A stretch of 61,736 bases of DNA from Patescibacteria group bacterium. GTDB lineage: Bacteria > Patescibacteriota > Microgenomatia > UBA10105 > UBA927. The translations under genes were made by a program, and so were the position numbers. The stretch lies in assembly GCA_018821245.1 (NCBI GenBank), contig JAHJMO010000001.1:1-61736 (forward strand), read 5' to 3'. Shown here piece after piece: positions 40,259 to 49,222 of the stretch (position 1 is its first letter; every line of letters begins with the position of its first letter). The notes beneath the pieces are model-generated. The model worked only from the letters and a program-made list of their open reading frames with translations. It searched no databases and was not told where the DNA came from.

Positions 40259-40498
40259 ATGACCCATGAGACAAATATGACCTATTCAAAATTCGTGAAG
40301 CGGTGGGAAGAGGTTGTGGATATTCCGCCGCAAACACTAGGTCCATTGACGCCGTACTACAAAAAAATTGTGCGCCGCCTGAAGGTTATGCCGTGGCCGG
40401 AATTGGTCTTCTGTTCTCTGGTGTTGGCAATCGGACTGTATTTGTTAATTGGATCCGCAATAACGTTCCTCGTCTCTTTGTTGCAAAAAGGTTTCTAG
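40259..40498 (+). CDS. Small single-TM protein downstream of sigma factor
   Basis: Starts 7 nt after sigma stop; PWPELVFCSLVLAIGLYLLIGSAITFLVSLL TM. Confidence 0.5.
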   Translation: MTHETNMTYSKFVKRWEEVVDIPPQTLGPLTPYYKKIVRRLKVMPWPELVFCSLVLAIGLYLLIGSAITFLVSLLQKGF

Positions 40499-40563
40499 TC
40501 TTCAGGCGCGGGTTTTAGGTTTTTTTTCCGACTATATAGTACGACGCTGTGTCGTGAGTCTTT

Positions 40564-41181
40564 ATGGTTGACAATTTTCTCGTTGCCATAGTATCTGTTG
40601 CACGAACTTCTGTTGGTCTTATTATGCGGCCGTACGAAACGTACCGCAGGCTTACCCAAAAAGCAAACCTGTGGGAAGCATTGTCCATTTGGGTGATTCT
40701 TGCCATATACTTTGCCGCCGTGTCGCTGGTAAAAACTGCCGCATTTCTTCCGTTTTACTTGAGCCGGCAGTTTATTGTGATTTTTTCGGCCTCTGTCGGA
40801 GGGTACCTCCTCGCAACGGTCCTTTTATGGGTGTCGGCCAGGATTCTTGGCGGAAAAGGAAGCCTGCGGCAGGTAGCGGTTGCATGGGCGTACACACTCA
40901 TCCCCACGCTTCTTTGGTTTTGGTTTGCAATGCTTCTCTGGCTTATTTTGCCGCCGCCAAGGACCACGAGCGTGCTTGGTATAGGGTTTAGCATCGTATT
41001 TATTGCGATAAGCACAGCCATTCTTTTTTGGAAGATCCTGCTCTCGTATCTGGTTTTGCGCTTCGGCATGCGCCTTGACTTGCTTCGGATTAGCATAGCG
41101 TTTGCAATTGTTATTCCCATCTTAACGTTTTACAGCGTTGTTATGTTTAGAATGGGGATTTTTAAAGTACCGTTTATCTGA
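40564..41181 (+). CDS. Yip1-domain-like membrane protein
   Basis: RPYETYRRLTQKANLWEALSIWVILAIYFAAVSL and polytopic C-terminus. Confidence 0.55.
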   Translation: MVDNFLVAIVSVARTSVGLIMRPYETYRRLTQKANLWEALSIWVILAIYFAAVSLVKTAAFLPFYLSRQFIVIFSASVGGYLLATVLLWVSARILGGKGSLRQVAVAWAYTLIPTLLWFWFAMLLWLILPPPRTTSVLGIGFSIVFIAISTAILFWKILLSYLVLRFGMRLDLLRISIAFAIVIPILTFYSVVMFRMGIFKVPFI

Positions 41182-41189
41182 AGATAAAT

Positions 41190-42326
41190 ATGAACATAAG
41201 GATGCACAAGACAGTAAAAAACAGACGAAACACCTTGGAAGCAGAGTTAAAAGTCGATCTATCAAATATCGGCGCCTTTACACTGGATGAAGAGGCGGCC
41301 TCGACGCGAAACTGCGAAAATATGATCGGCGTGTCTCAAATTCCGCTCGGAATCGCCGGCCCTTTGACTTTATCAACAATCAACAATCAAAAATCAACAA
41401 TATATTACATTCCCTTGGCCACGACCGAAGGAGCGCTTGTGGCGTCCGTCAATCGCGGCTGTAAGGCGATATGTCAGTCCGGCGGAGCATCGGTGGATAG
41501 TTACAGAGTCGGGGCGACCCGCGGGCCGGTATTTAAGGTTGCAAATTTAAAAGAGAGCAATATGCTCAACAGATTTTTGGTTGAACATTTTACTGATCTT
41601 CAAAAAGTAGCTAAAGCGACATCTCATCATTTAACGCTCACTAAGTATATGGACCGCGGGGTGGGCAGATACCGGTATGTACGCTTTATTTTTGACACAA
41701 AGGACGCTATGGGAATGAACATGGTAACTATCGCGACGGATGCAATCGTTTCCTACATCAAACAAAAAACAGGAATTTCTTGTCTTGCTTTATCCGGTAA
41801 CTATTGCGTGGACAAGAAACCTTCTTGGCTCAATGTTATTGAAGGGAGGGGCATTAAGGTATGGGCGGAGGTGACACTTCCTTCGTCAGTGCTTCGCTCT
41901 ATTCTTAAAACGACTGCCTCAAAAATGTATGATGTGTGGCTTGCCAAATGTATGATCGGGTCGGCCATGAGTGGCTCGATGGGATTTAACACACAGTATG
42001 CCAATGTGATTGCCGCACTCTTTATCGCGACCGGTCAGGATCCTGCGCATGTGGTCGAGGGCAGCTTGGGTATAACAACTACAGAAATGGTGAACAGAAA
42101 AGACCTTTATGTGAGCGTGTATCTTCCCGATCTCATGATCGGCACCGTGGGTGGAGGTACGGGTCTTGCAACGCAAAAAGAAGCGCTAAACATCCTTGGT
42201 GTAACAAAAAGTCAAAAGTTTGCAGAAATAGTCGCGGGAGTAGTGTTGGCAGGAGAAATTTCACTCCTTTCCTCGCTTGAGGAGGGCAGTTTAGCTCGTG
42301 CACACCAGAAATTTGCGTGGAAATAA
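41190..42326 (+). CDS. Hydroxymethylglutaryl-CoA reductase
   Basis: ENMIGVSQIPLGIAGPL, IPLATTEGALVASVNRG, DAMGMNM, DKKPSWLNVIEGRG. Confidence 0.93.
   Translation: MNIRMHKTVKNRRNTLEAELKVDLSNIGAFTLDEEAASTRNCENMIGVSQIPLGIAGPLTLSTINNQKSTIYYIPLATTEGALVASVNRGCKAICQSGGASVDSYRVGATRGPVFKVANLKESNMLNRFLVEHFTDLQKVAKATSHHLTLTKYMDRGVGRYRYVRFIFDTKDAMGMNMVTIATDAIVSYIKQKTGISCLALSGNYCVDKKPSWLNVIEGRGIKVWAEVTLPSSVLRSILKTTASKMYDVWLAKCMIGSAMSGSMGFNTQYANVIAALFIATGQDPAHVVEGSLGITTTEMVNRKDLYVSVYLPDLMIGTVGGGTGLATQKEALNILGVTKSQKFAEIVAGVVLAGEISLLSSLEEGSLARAHQKFAWK
41372..41399 (+). repeat. (ATCAACA)x4 heptanucleotide repeat inside HMG-CoA reductase
   Basis: ATCAACA ATCAACA ATCAAAA ATCAACA. Confidence 0.95.
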
Positions 42327-42329
42327 AGT

Positions 42330-43373
42330 ATGGTTGGCATTGTCAGTTACGGTACATATATACCTCGATATCGCATAAAAATTGCCGATATCGCCGCAGC
42401 CTGGAAAAAGGACCCGGATGAGGTAATCAGGTCTCTTGGGGTTTTGGAAAAGTCTGTGCCGGGTGGAGATGAAGACACGGCCACGATAGCCATCGAAGCC
42501 GCTTCAAGCGCACTAGGCGCGTGCGCGGCGGACCCCAAGTCTATAGAATGTATATTTGTCGGATCAGAAAGTCATCCTTATGCCGTCAACCCCACGTCGA
42601 CAATCGTCGGAGAGCTTTTGGGAGTAGGTCATAACTATCTTGCGGCTGATCTGGAATTTGCCTGTAAGGCGGGAACTTCGGGAATGCAGGCAATTTCAGG
42701 GCTTATAGAAGCAGGACAAATTCGATATGGCATGGCAATAGGCGCCGACACTGCCCAAAGCAAGCCCCACGATGTGCTCGAATACACATCCGCCGCCGCC
42801 GGTGCGGCATTTTTGTTGGGGCGCAATAAACTTATCGCGAAGCTCGTGAGCTACACATCGTATTCTTCAGACACCCCCGATTTTTGGCGCAGGGACGGGA
42901 TACGCTATCCGTCGCATGCCGGGAGGTTTACCGGGGAGCCCGCGTATTTCGCCCACGTTGCGGCCGCAGCGCGCCGGCTCATGGAAAAAGCCCATTGCAG
43001 GCCGGAGGATATTGATTGGTGCGTATTCCATATGCCCAACGGCAAATTTCCAAGGGCTGTTGCAAAAAGGCTCGGATTTTCCCACAATCAGCTTGCGCCG
43101 TCTCTTATCGTTGACACCATCGGCAATCCATATTCTGCCTCCACCATGTTGGGGCTTGCGGCGGTTTTGGATATCGCCAAACCGGGCGAAAAGATATTTA
43201 TGGTTTCATACGGATCCGGCGCCGGCAGTGACGCCTTTTTGTGGGAAACGACAGAAGAAGTCGTCAGCTATCAGCGATCAGCAGTCAGACAAAAAAAGAC
43301 GGTTAAAGATCAGATCGAGAGAAAAACCTATATTGACTATGTGCAGTATCTGAAGCAGACACACAAGATTTAA
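42330..43373 (+). CDS. Hydroxymethylglutaryl-CoA synthase (archaeal type)
   Basis: GIVSYGTYIPRYRIKIADIAAAW; EFACKAGTSGMQAISGLI active-site Cys; VFHMPNGKFPRAVAKRLG. Confidence 0.92.
   Translation: MVGIVSYGTYIPRYRIKIADIAAAWKKDPDEVIRSLGVLEKSVPGGDEDTATIAIEAASSALGACAADPKSIECIFVGSESHPYAVNPTSTIVGELLGVGHNYLAADLEFACKAGTSGMQAISGLIEAGQIRYGMAIGADTAQSKPHDVLEYTSAAAGAAFLLGRNKLIAKLVSYTSYSSDTPDFWRRDGIRYPSHAGRFTGEPAYFAHVAAAARRLMEKAHCRPEDIDWCVFHMPNGKFPRAVAKRLGFSHNQLAPSLIVDTIGNPYSASTMLGLAAVLDIAKPGEKIFMVSYGSGAGSDAFLWETTEEVVSYQRSAVRQKKTVKDQIERKTYIDYVQYLKQTHKI
43265..43292 (+). repeat. Degenerate heptanucleotide repeat near 3' end of HMG-CoA synthase
   Basis: CAGCTAT CAGCGAT CAGCAGT CAGACAA. Confidence 0.75.
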
Positions 43374-43393
43374 CAGCAATTGGTATCAAATCT

Positions 43394-44551
43394 ATGAGCG
43401 TAGCGATTATCGGTGTTTCAACTACAAAATTCGGTGAACTTTGGGGAACTTCTCCCCGTGCGCTCGCGCGCGAAGCGGTATTCGGCGCCATGAAAGACGC
43501 AAGAATAGCACCGAAGGAAATACAGGCACTATTCGTCGGCAATATGCTCTCCGGTATCTTAGGCGGGCAGGAGCACCTGGGTGCATTTTTCAGCGAAGAG
43601 CTGGGCTTGCGTGTTCCCGCTTTTCGGATAGAAGGAGCGTGTGCTTCCGGAGGGTTGGCGCTTCATAGCGCTGTTGGGAGTATATTGTCCGGTCAGCACG
43701 AAACAGTCGTTGTTCTTGGAATAGAGAAAATGACTGACCACAAACCCGAGGACGTTGCCGCGGCGCTTATGGCCGCCGGAAGTCAGGAGGAGCGTTCTTC
43801 CGGCGCAACATTCCCCGGCTTGTATGCCTTCCTTGCGCGTGCACACATGGAAGCCTTCGGGACGACCGTACAGGATCTTGCAGTGGTTGCCGTCAAGAAC
43901 CATTTTCACGCAAGCCTCAACACAAACGCCCAATTTCGCAACACGATCACGAAAGAACAGGTTTTGGCAAGCAGCAAGATCGCCGATCCCTTGAGGCTTT
44001 TGGACTGTTCACCGGTTTCTGATGGAGCAGCCGCGTTGATTATAACAAGCAACAGGAGGCAGGCAACAGGCAACAGGAGGTCTGTAACAATTGCTGCGTC
44101 TGCCGTGGCGACGGATACATTAGGATTGGCGCAGCGCGAAAGCCTATTAGAACTGAAAGCAACGAAGAAATCCTCAAAAGAAGCGTATAGGCAGGCGGGT
44201 GTTGATCCGGGCGATATCGATGTAGCAGAGGTGCACGACTGCTTTACCATAGCAGAGATATTAGCGATAGAAGATTTGGGATTTGCGGGGAAAGGGAAAG
44301 CGGCCGCAGAACTTGAGCGCGGAGAATATACGCTGAATAAGGCAAAAAAGCTGGTCGTCAATCCGTCCGGAGGATTAAAGGGGTGCGGTCACCCCGTGGG
44401 CGCGACCGGAGTCAAGCAGGTTGTGGAGCTTGTCGAGCAGCTGCGAATGGATGCGGGAGACAGGCAGGTGATTGGCGTCCGTGTTGGTTTAGCACACAAC
44501 GTAGGAGGCAGCGGAGCAACGGCGGTAGTACACATTTTAAAGAGAGCTTAG
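43394..44551 (+). CDS. Acetyl-CoA acetyltransferase (archaeal-type thiolase)
   Basis: EGACASGGLALHSAVGSILSG; VAEVHDCFTIAEI; NPSGGLKGCGHPVGATGVKQ. Confidence 0.92.
   Translation: MSVAIIGVSTTKFGELWGTSPRALAREAVFGAMKDARIAPKEIQALFVGNMLSGILGGQEHLGAFFSEELGLRVPAFRIEGACASGGLALHSAVGSILSGQHETVVVLGIEKMTDHKPEDVAAALMAAGSQEERSSGATFPGLYAFLARAHMEAFGTTVQDLAVVAVKNHFHASLNTNAQFRNTITKEQVLASSKIADPLRLLDCSPVSDGAAALIITSNRRQATGNRRSVTIAASAVATDTLGLAQRESLLELKATKKSSKEAYRQAGVDPGDIDVAEVHDCFTIAEILAIEDLGFAGKGKAAAELERGEYTLNKAKKLVVNPSGGLKGCGHPVGATGVKQVVELVEQLRMDAGDRQVIGVRVGLAHNVGGSGATAVVHILKRA
44049..44090 (+). repeat. Heptanucleotide repeat inside thiolase
   Basis: GCAACAG GAGGCAG GCAACAG GCAACAG GAGGTCT GTAACAA. Confidence 0.85.
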
Positions 44552-44584
44552 CGGCTTAGTTATAAACTTCTAAGCTACTTATTT

Positions 44585-44884
44585 ATGTTAAGTCCTGTTA
44601 AAATTTGGCGAAATCAGAAGAAAATAGCAGGCCTGGCCGGTAAAACAGGGAGGATTATCTCCTGGACCATAGTGCGGGTGCCGCCAAACGGCTTTGCAGA
44701 TCAGGCGCCGTACCCGGTGGCTGTCGTTGAGCTTGATGGAGGCAAACGAATTATGGCGCAACTTGTAGACTGGGAAGATAGACACGTAGCATTTGGACAA
44801 AAAGTTGTGACAACCATACGGCGCATTACACAGCCCAATACTGAAGGTGTGATTCCGTATGGGATAAAGGTGAAACCGATATAA
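44585..44884 (+). CDS. DUF35 OB-fold protein without zinc ribbon
   Basis: Position after thiolase/HMGCS; OB-like AGKTGRIISWTIVRVPPNGFADQAPYPVAVVELDGG; no Cys residues. Confidence 0.75.
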   Translation: MLSPVKIWRNQKKIAGLAGKTGRIISWTIVRVPPNGFADQAPYPVAVVELDGGKRIMAQLVDWEDRHVAFGQKVVTTIRRITQPNTEGVIPYGIKVKPI

Positions 44885-44887
44885 AAT

Positions 44888-45841
44888 ATGAACAAAATAA
44901 CCGTATCAGCTCCTGGAAAAGTAATACTTATGGGTGAACATGCCGTTGTTTACGGAAAACCGGCTCTGATTTCTGCCATCAACCTTCGGTTAACCGCAAA
45001 AGTTTCTGATAGCCTCAAACCAACAATTATTGCAGATGAGGGAGAGGAATACATTAACCACGTTCTTACTACCGTTTGTAAACATTTTAACCTCAAAAAC
45101 ATTCCATCTTTAAGAATTGAAATCTCTTCCGATATACCAGTTGGGTACCATTTGGGATCATCAGCTGCATTGGGAGCAGCATTGGTCGGCGCACTTTCAT
45201 ATCATTTGAAAAAAATTTGGAACCCTGTTCTTATCAACCAACTTACTTATGAATCAGAAAAATACATCCACATAAATTCGTCAGGAGTAGATCCTGCAGC
45301 AGTGGTTTCCGGTAGGCTTATTTGGTATCGTAAAGAATTAGATTTTTTACGAAGTATCTGGCAGTTTCCCTTCGGAATTCCGAAATTGCTAAATAATTTT
45401 TGTTTTATTGATACCGGAAGACCAGTAGAGTCAACCGGGGAAATGGTGGTGTTTGTAAGTAAAAAGTTAAAAGTTAAAAGTGAAAAGTTAAAAATTGAAA
45501 AACTTTTTGATGAGAATGAACGGCAAACAAGGAGCATAGCAGTAGCGATAAAAGAAGAGAACGAAAAGCATTTTATTAATGCGATTCGAATCGGTGAAAG
45601 AACACTTGAAGATATGGGTGTGGTGAGCGCCAAAGTGATTCCGCTCATTCGCGAAATAGAAAAGATTGGAGGGGCAGCAAAGATTCTTGGCGGAGGAGGG
45701 AGAAAAGAGGGAGTGGGATTTTTACTTTGTTATCACCATAATCCGCAAAAAATAGCATTAATTAGTAAAGCATATAATTATTCCCTTCAGACTATTCATC
45801 TAGGCGAAGAAGGGGTGAGGCTGGAAAAACATGATAAATGA
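44888..45841 (+). CDS. Mevalonate kinase (GHMP family)
   Basis: VSAPGKVILMGEHAVVYGKPALISAI; IPVGYHLGSSAALGAALVGAL; KILGGGGRKEG. Confidence 0.88.
   Translation: MNKITVSAPGKVILMGEHAVVYGKPALISAINLRLTAKVSDSLKPTIIADEGEEYINHVLTTVCKHFNLKNIPSLRIEISSDIPVGYHLGSSAALGAALVGALSYHLKKIWNPVLINQLTYESEKYIHINSSGVDPAAVVSGRLIWYRKELDFLRSIWQFPFGIPKLLNNFCFIDTGRPVESTGEMVVFVSKKLKVKSEKLKIEKLFDENERQTRSIAVAIKEENEKHFINAIRIGERTLEDMGVVSAKVIPLIREIEKIGGAAKILGGGGRKEGVGFLLCYHHNPQKIALISKAYNYSLQTIHLGEEGVRLEKHDK
45462..45496 (+). repeat. (AAAAGTT)x5 heptanucleotide repeat inside mevalonate kinase
   Basis: AAAAGTT AAAAGTT AAAAGTG AAAAGTT AAAAATT. Confidence 0.95.
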
Positions 45842-46634
45842 AGCATCTGGTTTAACCGGCGGGTACAATAAGAGAGAGTTTGGAGCCGGGCCTAGAACGT
45901 ACGCAGATACAGTATTTTTGGATTTGATAAAACAATCAAGTGGTTTATTGACCGCGGACACACGGAATCTTTTGGTGGCAGATATAATGTCTGGCCCGGG
46001 TGGTGTAGGTTTGGCATTATTAAAAGAACATCCTCAACATTCATACTATTTTTTTGACTTAGCTCGTCGTCAGTTGGAGAAAATTAATAATCCAAATTCT
46101 TCTACAGTAAAAGTTCAGGCAGATGCGCGGTTAATTCCAGTTGCCGATAACATGTTTGACTTAGAGGTCGCCAGATATGCCGTTAAAGATCTTACAAAAG
46201 AAGATCAGCCGAAAGCGCTTTTAGAAATTTTTAGAACTTTAAAACCAGGCGGAAATTTTACCTTAGCTGACATGGTGGCACCGAGCGTAGAAACAAAATA
46301 TTGGCTTAATATGCAGCATGCAAAAAAGCAAGAATTTTCGGGGAGAGATCCCAGTAGAGAAGGCATTTGTCATATTCCTACTGAGGATGAGTGGATAGTT
46401 TTACTTCGTAATGTTGGTTTTGACGTGTCTGTTATCGGAAGACATGTAAGTTGTGTTACGACGAGTGATTGGGTAAAAGGAAAGCAGGTTACCGCAGGAC
46501 AACTTCAAGAGCTTAATACAATTATTCTTGAGGCCCCTGAGTCAATTAGAAGAACATTTAATATAAGAGAGGAAGATAGTCGAGTAAGAATTGATTATCC
46601 AATAATAGTCATTAAAGGAATTAAATCGATTTAA
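45831..46634 (+). CDS. SAM-dependent methyltransferase
   Basis: VADIMSGPGGVGLALL (motif I), RTLKPGGNFTLADM; overlaps upstream kinase gene. Confidence 0.75.
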   Translation: MINEASGLTGGYNKREFGAGPRTYADTVFLDLIKQSSGLLTADTRNLLVADIMSGPGGVGLALLKEHPQHSYYFFDLARRQLEKINNPNSSTVKVQADARLIPVADNMFDLEVARYAVKDLTKEDQPKALLEIFRTLKPGGNFTLADMVAPSVETKYWLNMQHAKKQEFSGRDPSREGICHIPTEDEWIVLLRNVGFDVSVIGRHVSCVTTSDWVKGKQVTAGQLQELNTIILEAPESIRRTFNIREEDSRVRIDYPIIVIKGIKSI

Positions 46635-46668
46635 TACAACGAGCCAAAAATTATAAATATAGAACGCT

Positions 46669-48147
46669 ATGATGAATAAGAAACTCACTGTTTCTGCACC
46701 GGGGAAGTTGATGCTTTTGGGTGAACACGCGGTGGTGTATGACCGGCCGTGTTTAGTGACGGCGGTTAGTCAAAGGATGCGGGTGATGACAGAACTAATT
46801 AATGAACCAACATTGCTTCTCGATGCTCCAGACGTAAATGTGGTTGGATACAAAAAATTACTGTCAGAGTTAGGTAAAGGCGAGATCCCTAAAGGCGCGC
46901 AGTTTGTGGAGATAGCCGTCAAAAATTTTCTGGACAAATATCCGTTTAAACAAGGAATTAACATTACTACTCAATCAGAATTTTCCTCACAATTTGGTTT
47001 TGGCTCTTCCTCGGCCTCAATTGTTTGTGTGCTGAAGGCTCTTTCTGAGGCAACAAACAGTAAGCTTACCAATGAGCAGTTGTTTGACTTAGCGTACAAG
47101 ACAGTTCTTGATATTCAAGGAAAAGGATCAGGTTTTGATGTGGCAGCCGCAATATTTGGAGGCACTCTCTATTTCACAACAGGTGGCAGAATTATAGAAC
47201 CGGTCAACACCGCAGATATACCCTTGATAGTGGGCTATACCGGGATAAAAGCAGATACAAAGACTATGATTTTTGAGATCGAAGAGAAAAAGAAAACATA
47301 CCCTGAAAAAATAAATAGAATTTATGATGCGATTGCCAAAATAACAGAAGAAGCCAGGCAAAAAATACTTGAAGGCGATTGGAAGCGAGTGGGGAAATTG
47401 ATGGACTTTAATCAGGAATATTTGCGTGATTTAGGAGTGAGCTCGGAAAAACTTGAGGCGTTGATTTCCGCAGCCAAAAGAGCAGACGCCTGGGGAGCTA
47501 AGCTCTCTGGTGCCGGAAGAGGCGACTGCATGATTGCCCTTGCGTCGTCGGAGAAGAGAAACGCGGTAAGTAATGCTATCAAAAAAGCAGGCGGTGAGGT
47601 TGTCCCTGTGACACCCAACGCGCCGGGAGTAAGAGTCGAAACCACGGATAATCAGGACGAAGTGTTCGTAGTGGTGGATCGGGACGACAATGTTCTCGGA
47701 TACAAAACACGCTGGGAGTGTCATCACGACCCTTCACTTATTCATCGGACTGTCGGCGCACTCATTTTTAACGACAAAGGCCAGCTTCTTCTGCAGAAAC
47801 GCAGTATGACGAAAGATATGGAAGCAGGACTATGGGGGATATCAGCCGCAGGACACGTAACCCGCGGCCAAACGGATGAGGAAGCGGTCCACCTGGAGCT
47901 TCAGGAAGAGTTGGGGGTAGATATGCCTCTCACGTTCTGGAAAAAATTTATATCGGAAGAGCCGGATGAAACAGAACGCGATGTGGCATACAAAGGCATG
48001 TCCAATGGTCCATTTCACCCGAACGCAGAAGAAGTCGCGGAAGTTCGTTTTTTTGAAATTTGCGAACTCAAACTCCACATTGCCAGCCGGCGCATACAAT
48101 TGACCGAAGGGGCAATAAAAACATTACAAGAGGTGAAAATTTTATGA
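46669..48147 (+). CDS. GHMP kinase-Nudix fusion (putative phosphomevalonate-pathway kinase + IPP isomerase-like)
   Basis: N-term VSAPGKLMLLGEHAVVYDRPCLVTAV; C-term WGISAAGHVTRGQTDEEAVHLELQEELGVD. Confidence 0.8.
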   Translation: MMNKKLTVSAPGKLMLLGEHAVVYDRPCLVTAVSQRMRVMTELINEPTLLLDAPDVNVVGYKKLLSELGKGEIPKGAQFVEIAVKNFLDKYPFKQGINITTQSEFSSQFGFGSSSASIVCVLKALSEATNSKLTNEQLFDLAYKTVLDIQGKGSGFDVAAAIFGGTLYFTTGGRIIEPVNTADIPLIVGYTGIKADTKTMIFEIEEKKKTYPEKINRIYDAIAKITEEARQKILEGDWKRVGKLMDFNQEYLRDLGVSSEKLEALISAAKRADAWGAKLSGAGRGDCMIALASSEKRNAVSNAIKKAGGEVVPVTPNAPGVRVETTDNQDEVFVVVDRDDNVLGYKTRWECHHDPSLIHRTVGALIFNDKGQLLLQKRSMTKDMEAGLWGISAAGHVTRGQTDEEAVHLELQEELGVDMPLTFWKKFISEEPDETERDVAYKGMSNGPFHPNAEEVAEVRFFEICELKLHIASRRIQLTEGAIKTLQEVKIL

Positions 48148-49157
48148 TGAAAGCAACAGCGGTAGCGCCGGCAAACATCGCGTTTATCAAATACTGGGGC
48201 CGCAGGGATGCCAAACTTCGCCTGCCGTATAATTCATCGATTTCGATGAACTTAAATGCCTGCATAACGACCACGACTGTTGAATTTTCACCATGTTACC
48301 ACGCGGATGAGTTTATGTTGCTGACTCAGAACAAATTCATTAAATCTTCGCTCGAGCTGAAATTTAATGAATTGGAAAAAGAACGTATTAGCGCGCATCT
48401 GGATCGCATCCGTGATTTGGCGAACATTAAAGACATGTCCAAGGTTGTTACAATTAATAATTTCCCCAAAAGCTCCGGGATTGCTTCTTCGGCTTCTGGT
48501 TTTGCTGCTTTGACGCTCGCGGCTACGGCGGCGGCCGGACTAGATTTATCCGAAAAAGACCTTTCGATTTTAGCCAGATTTGGTTCCGGCTCTGCCTGCC
48601 GGAGTGTTCCCGACGGATTTGTCGAGTGGTTGACTGGAGATTCATCAGAAACGTCTTTCGCTTATTCATTGTACAGAGCAAGTTATTGGGACTTACGTGA
48701 CGTTTTGGTTATAATAGGTAGTGAGCCCAAAAAAATTCCGACCAGCGCGGGCATGGACAATGTGACCACCAGCCCTCTTTGGCGGGTGAGATTACGCGCA
48801 CTGCCTCAAAGAATTTTGCGTATTAAAGAAGCCCTCAAGACGAAAAATTTTGTTCTCCTGGGCAGAATTATTGAGGAAGACTGTCTAGAGATGCACCGGG
48901 GCATGCAGACGCAAGATCCGCCGCTTTTTTACTGGAACGACAAAACCCGGAAAATTATGGAAGCGGTATACAATTGGAGAAAGGACGGATTAGCCGTATA
49001 CTTTACGATTGACGCAGGACCTAATGTGCATATTATCTGTGAAGGAAAAGACGAACAGAGAGTCACCGGTTTAGCAAAAACAATCAAAGGGGTAGAAGCG
49101 GTAATTAGCAACAAGCCCGCCCAGGGTACGCGCTTGACGAAAGAGCACTTGTTTTAA
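48144..49157 (+). CDS. Diphosphomevalonate/phosphomevalonate decarboxylase
   Basis: ATAVAPANIAFIKYWGRRDAKLRLPYNSSISMNL; FGSGSACRSVPDGFVEW. Confidence 0.92.
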   Translation: MMKATAVAPANIAFIKYWGRRDAKLRLPYNSSISMNLNACITTTTVEFSPCYHADEFMLLTQNKFIKSSLELKFNELEKERISAHLDRIRDLANIKDMSKVVTINNFPKSSGIASSASGFAALTLAATAAAGLDLSEKDLSILARFGSGSACRSVPDGFVEWLTGDSSETSFAYSLYRASYWDLRDVLVIIGSEPKKIPTSAGMDNVTTSPLWRVRLRALPQRILRIKEALKTKNFVLLGRIIEEDCLEMHRGMQTQDPPLFYWNDKTRKIMEAVYNWRKDGLAVYFTIDAGPNVHIICEGKDEQRVTGLAKTIKGVEAVISNKPAQGTRLTKEHLF

Positions 49158-49222
49158 GCAGTTATTATATATTATATTAGTACGCTAATATATTATCGTG
49201 TTAACATGTTAATACATTGTCT

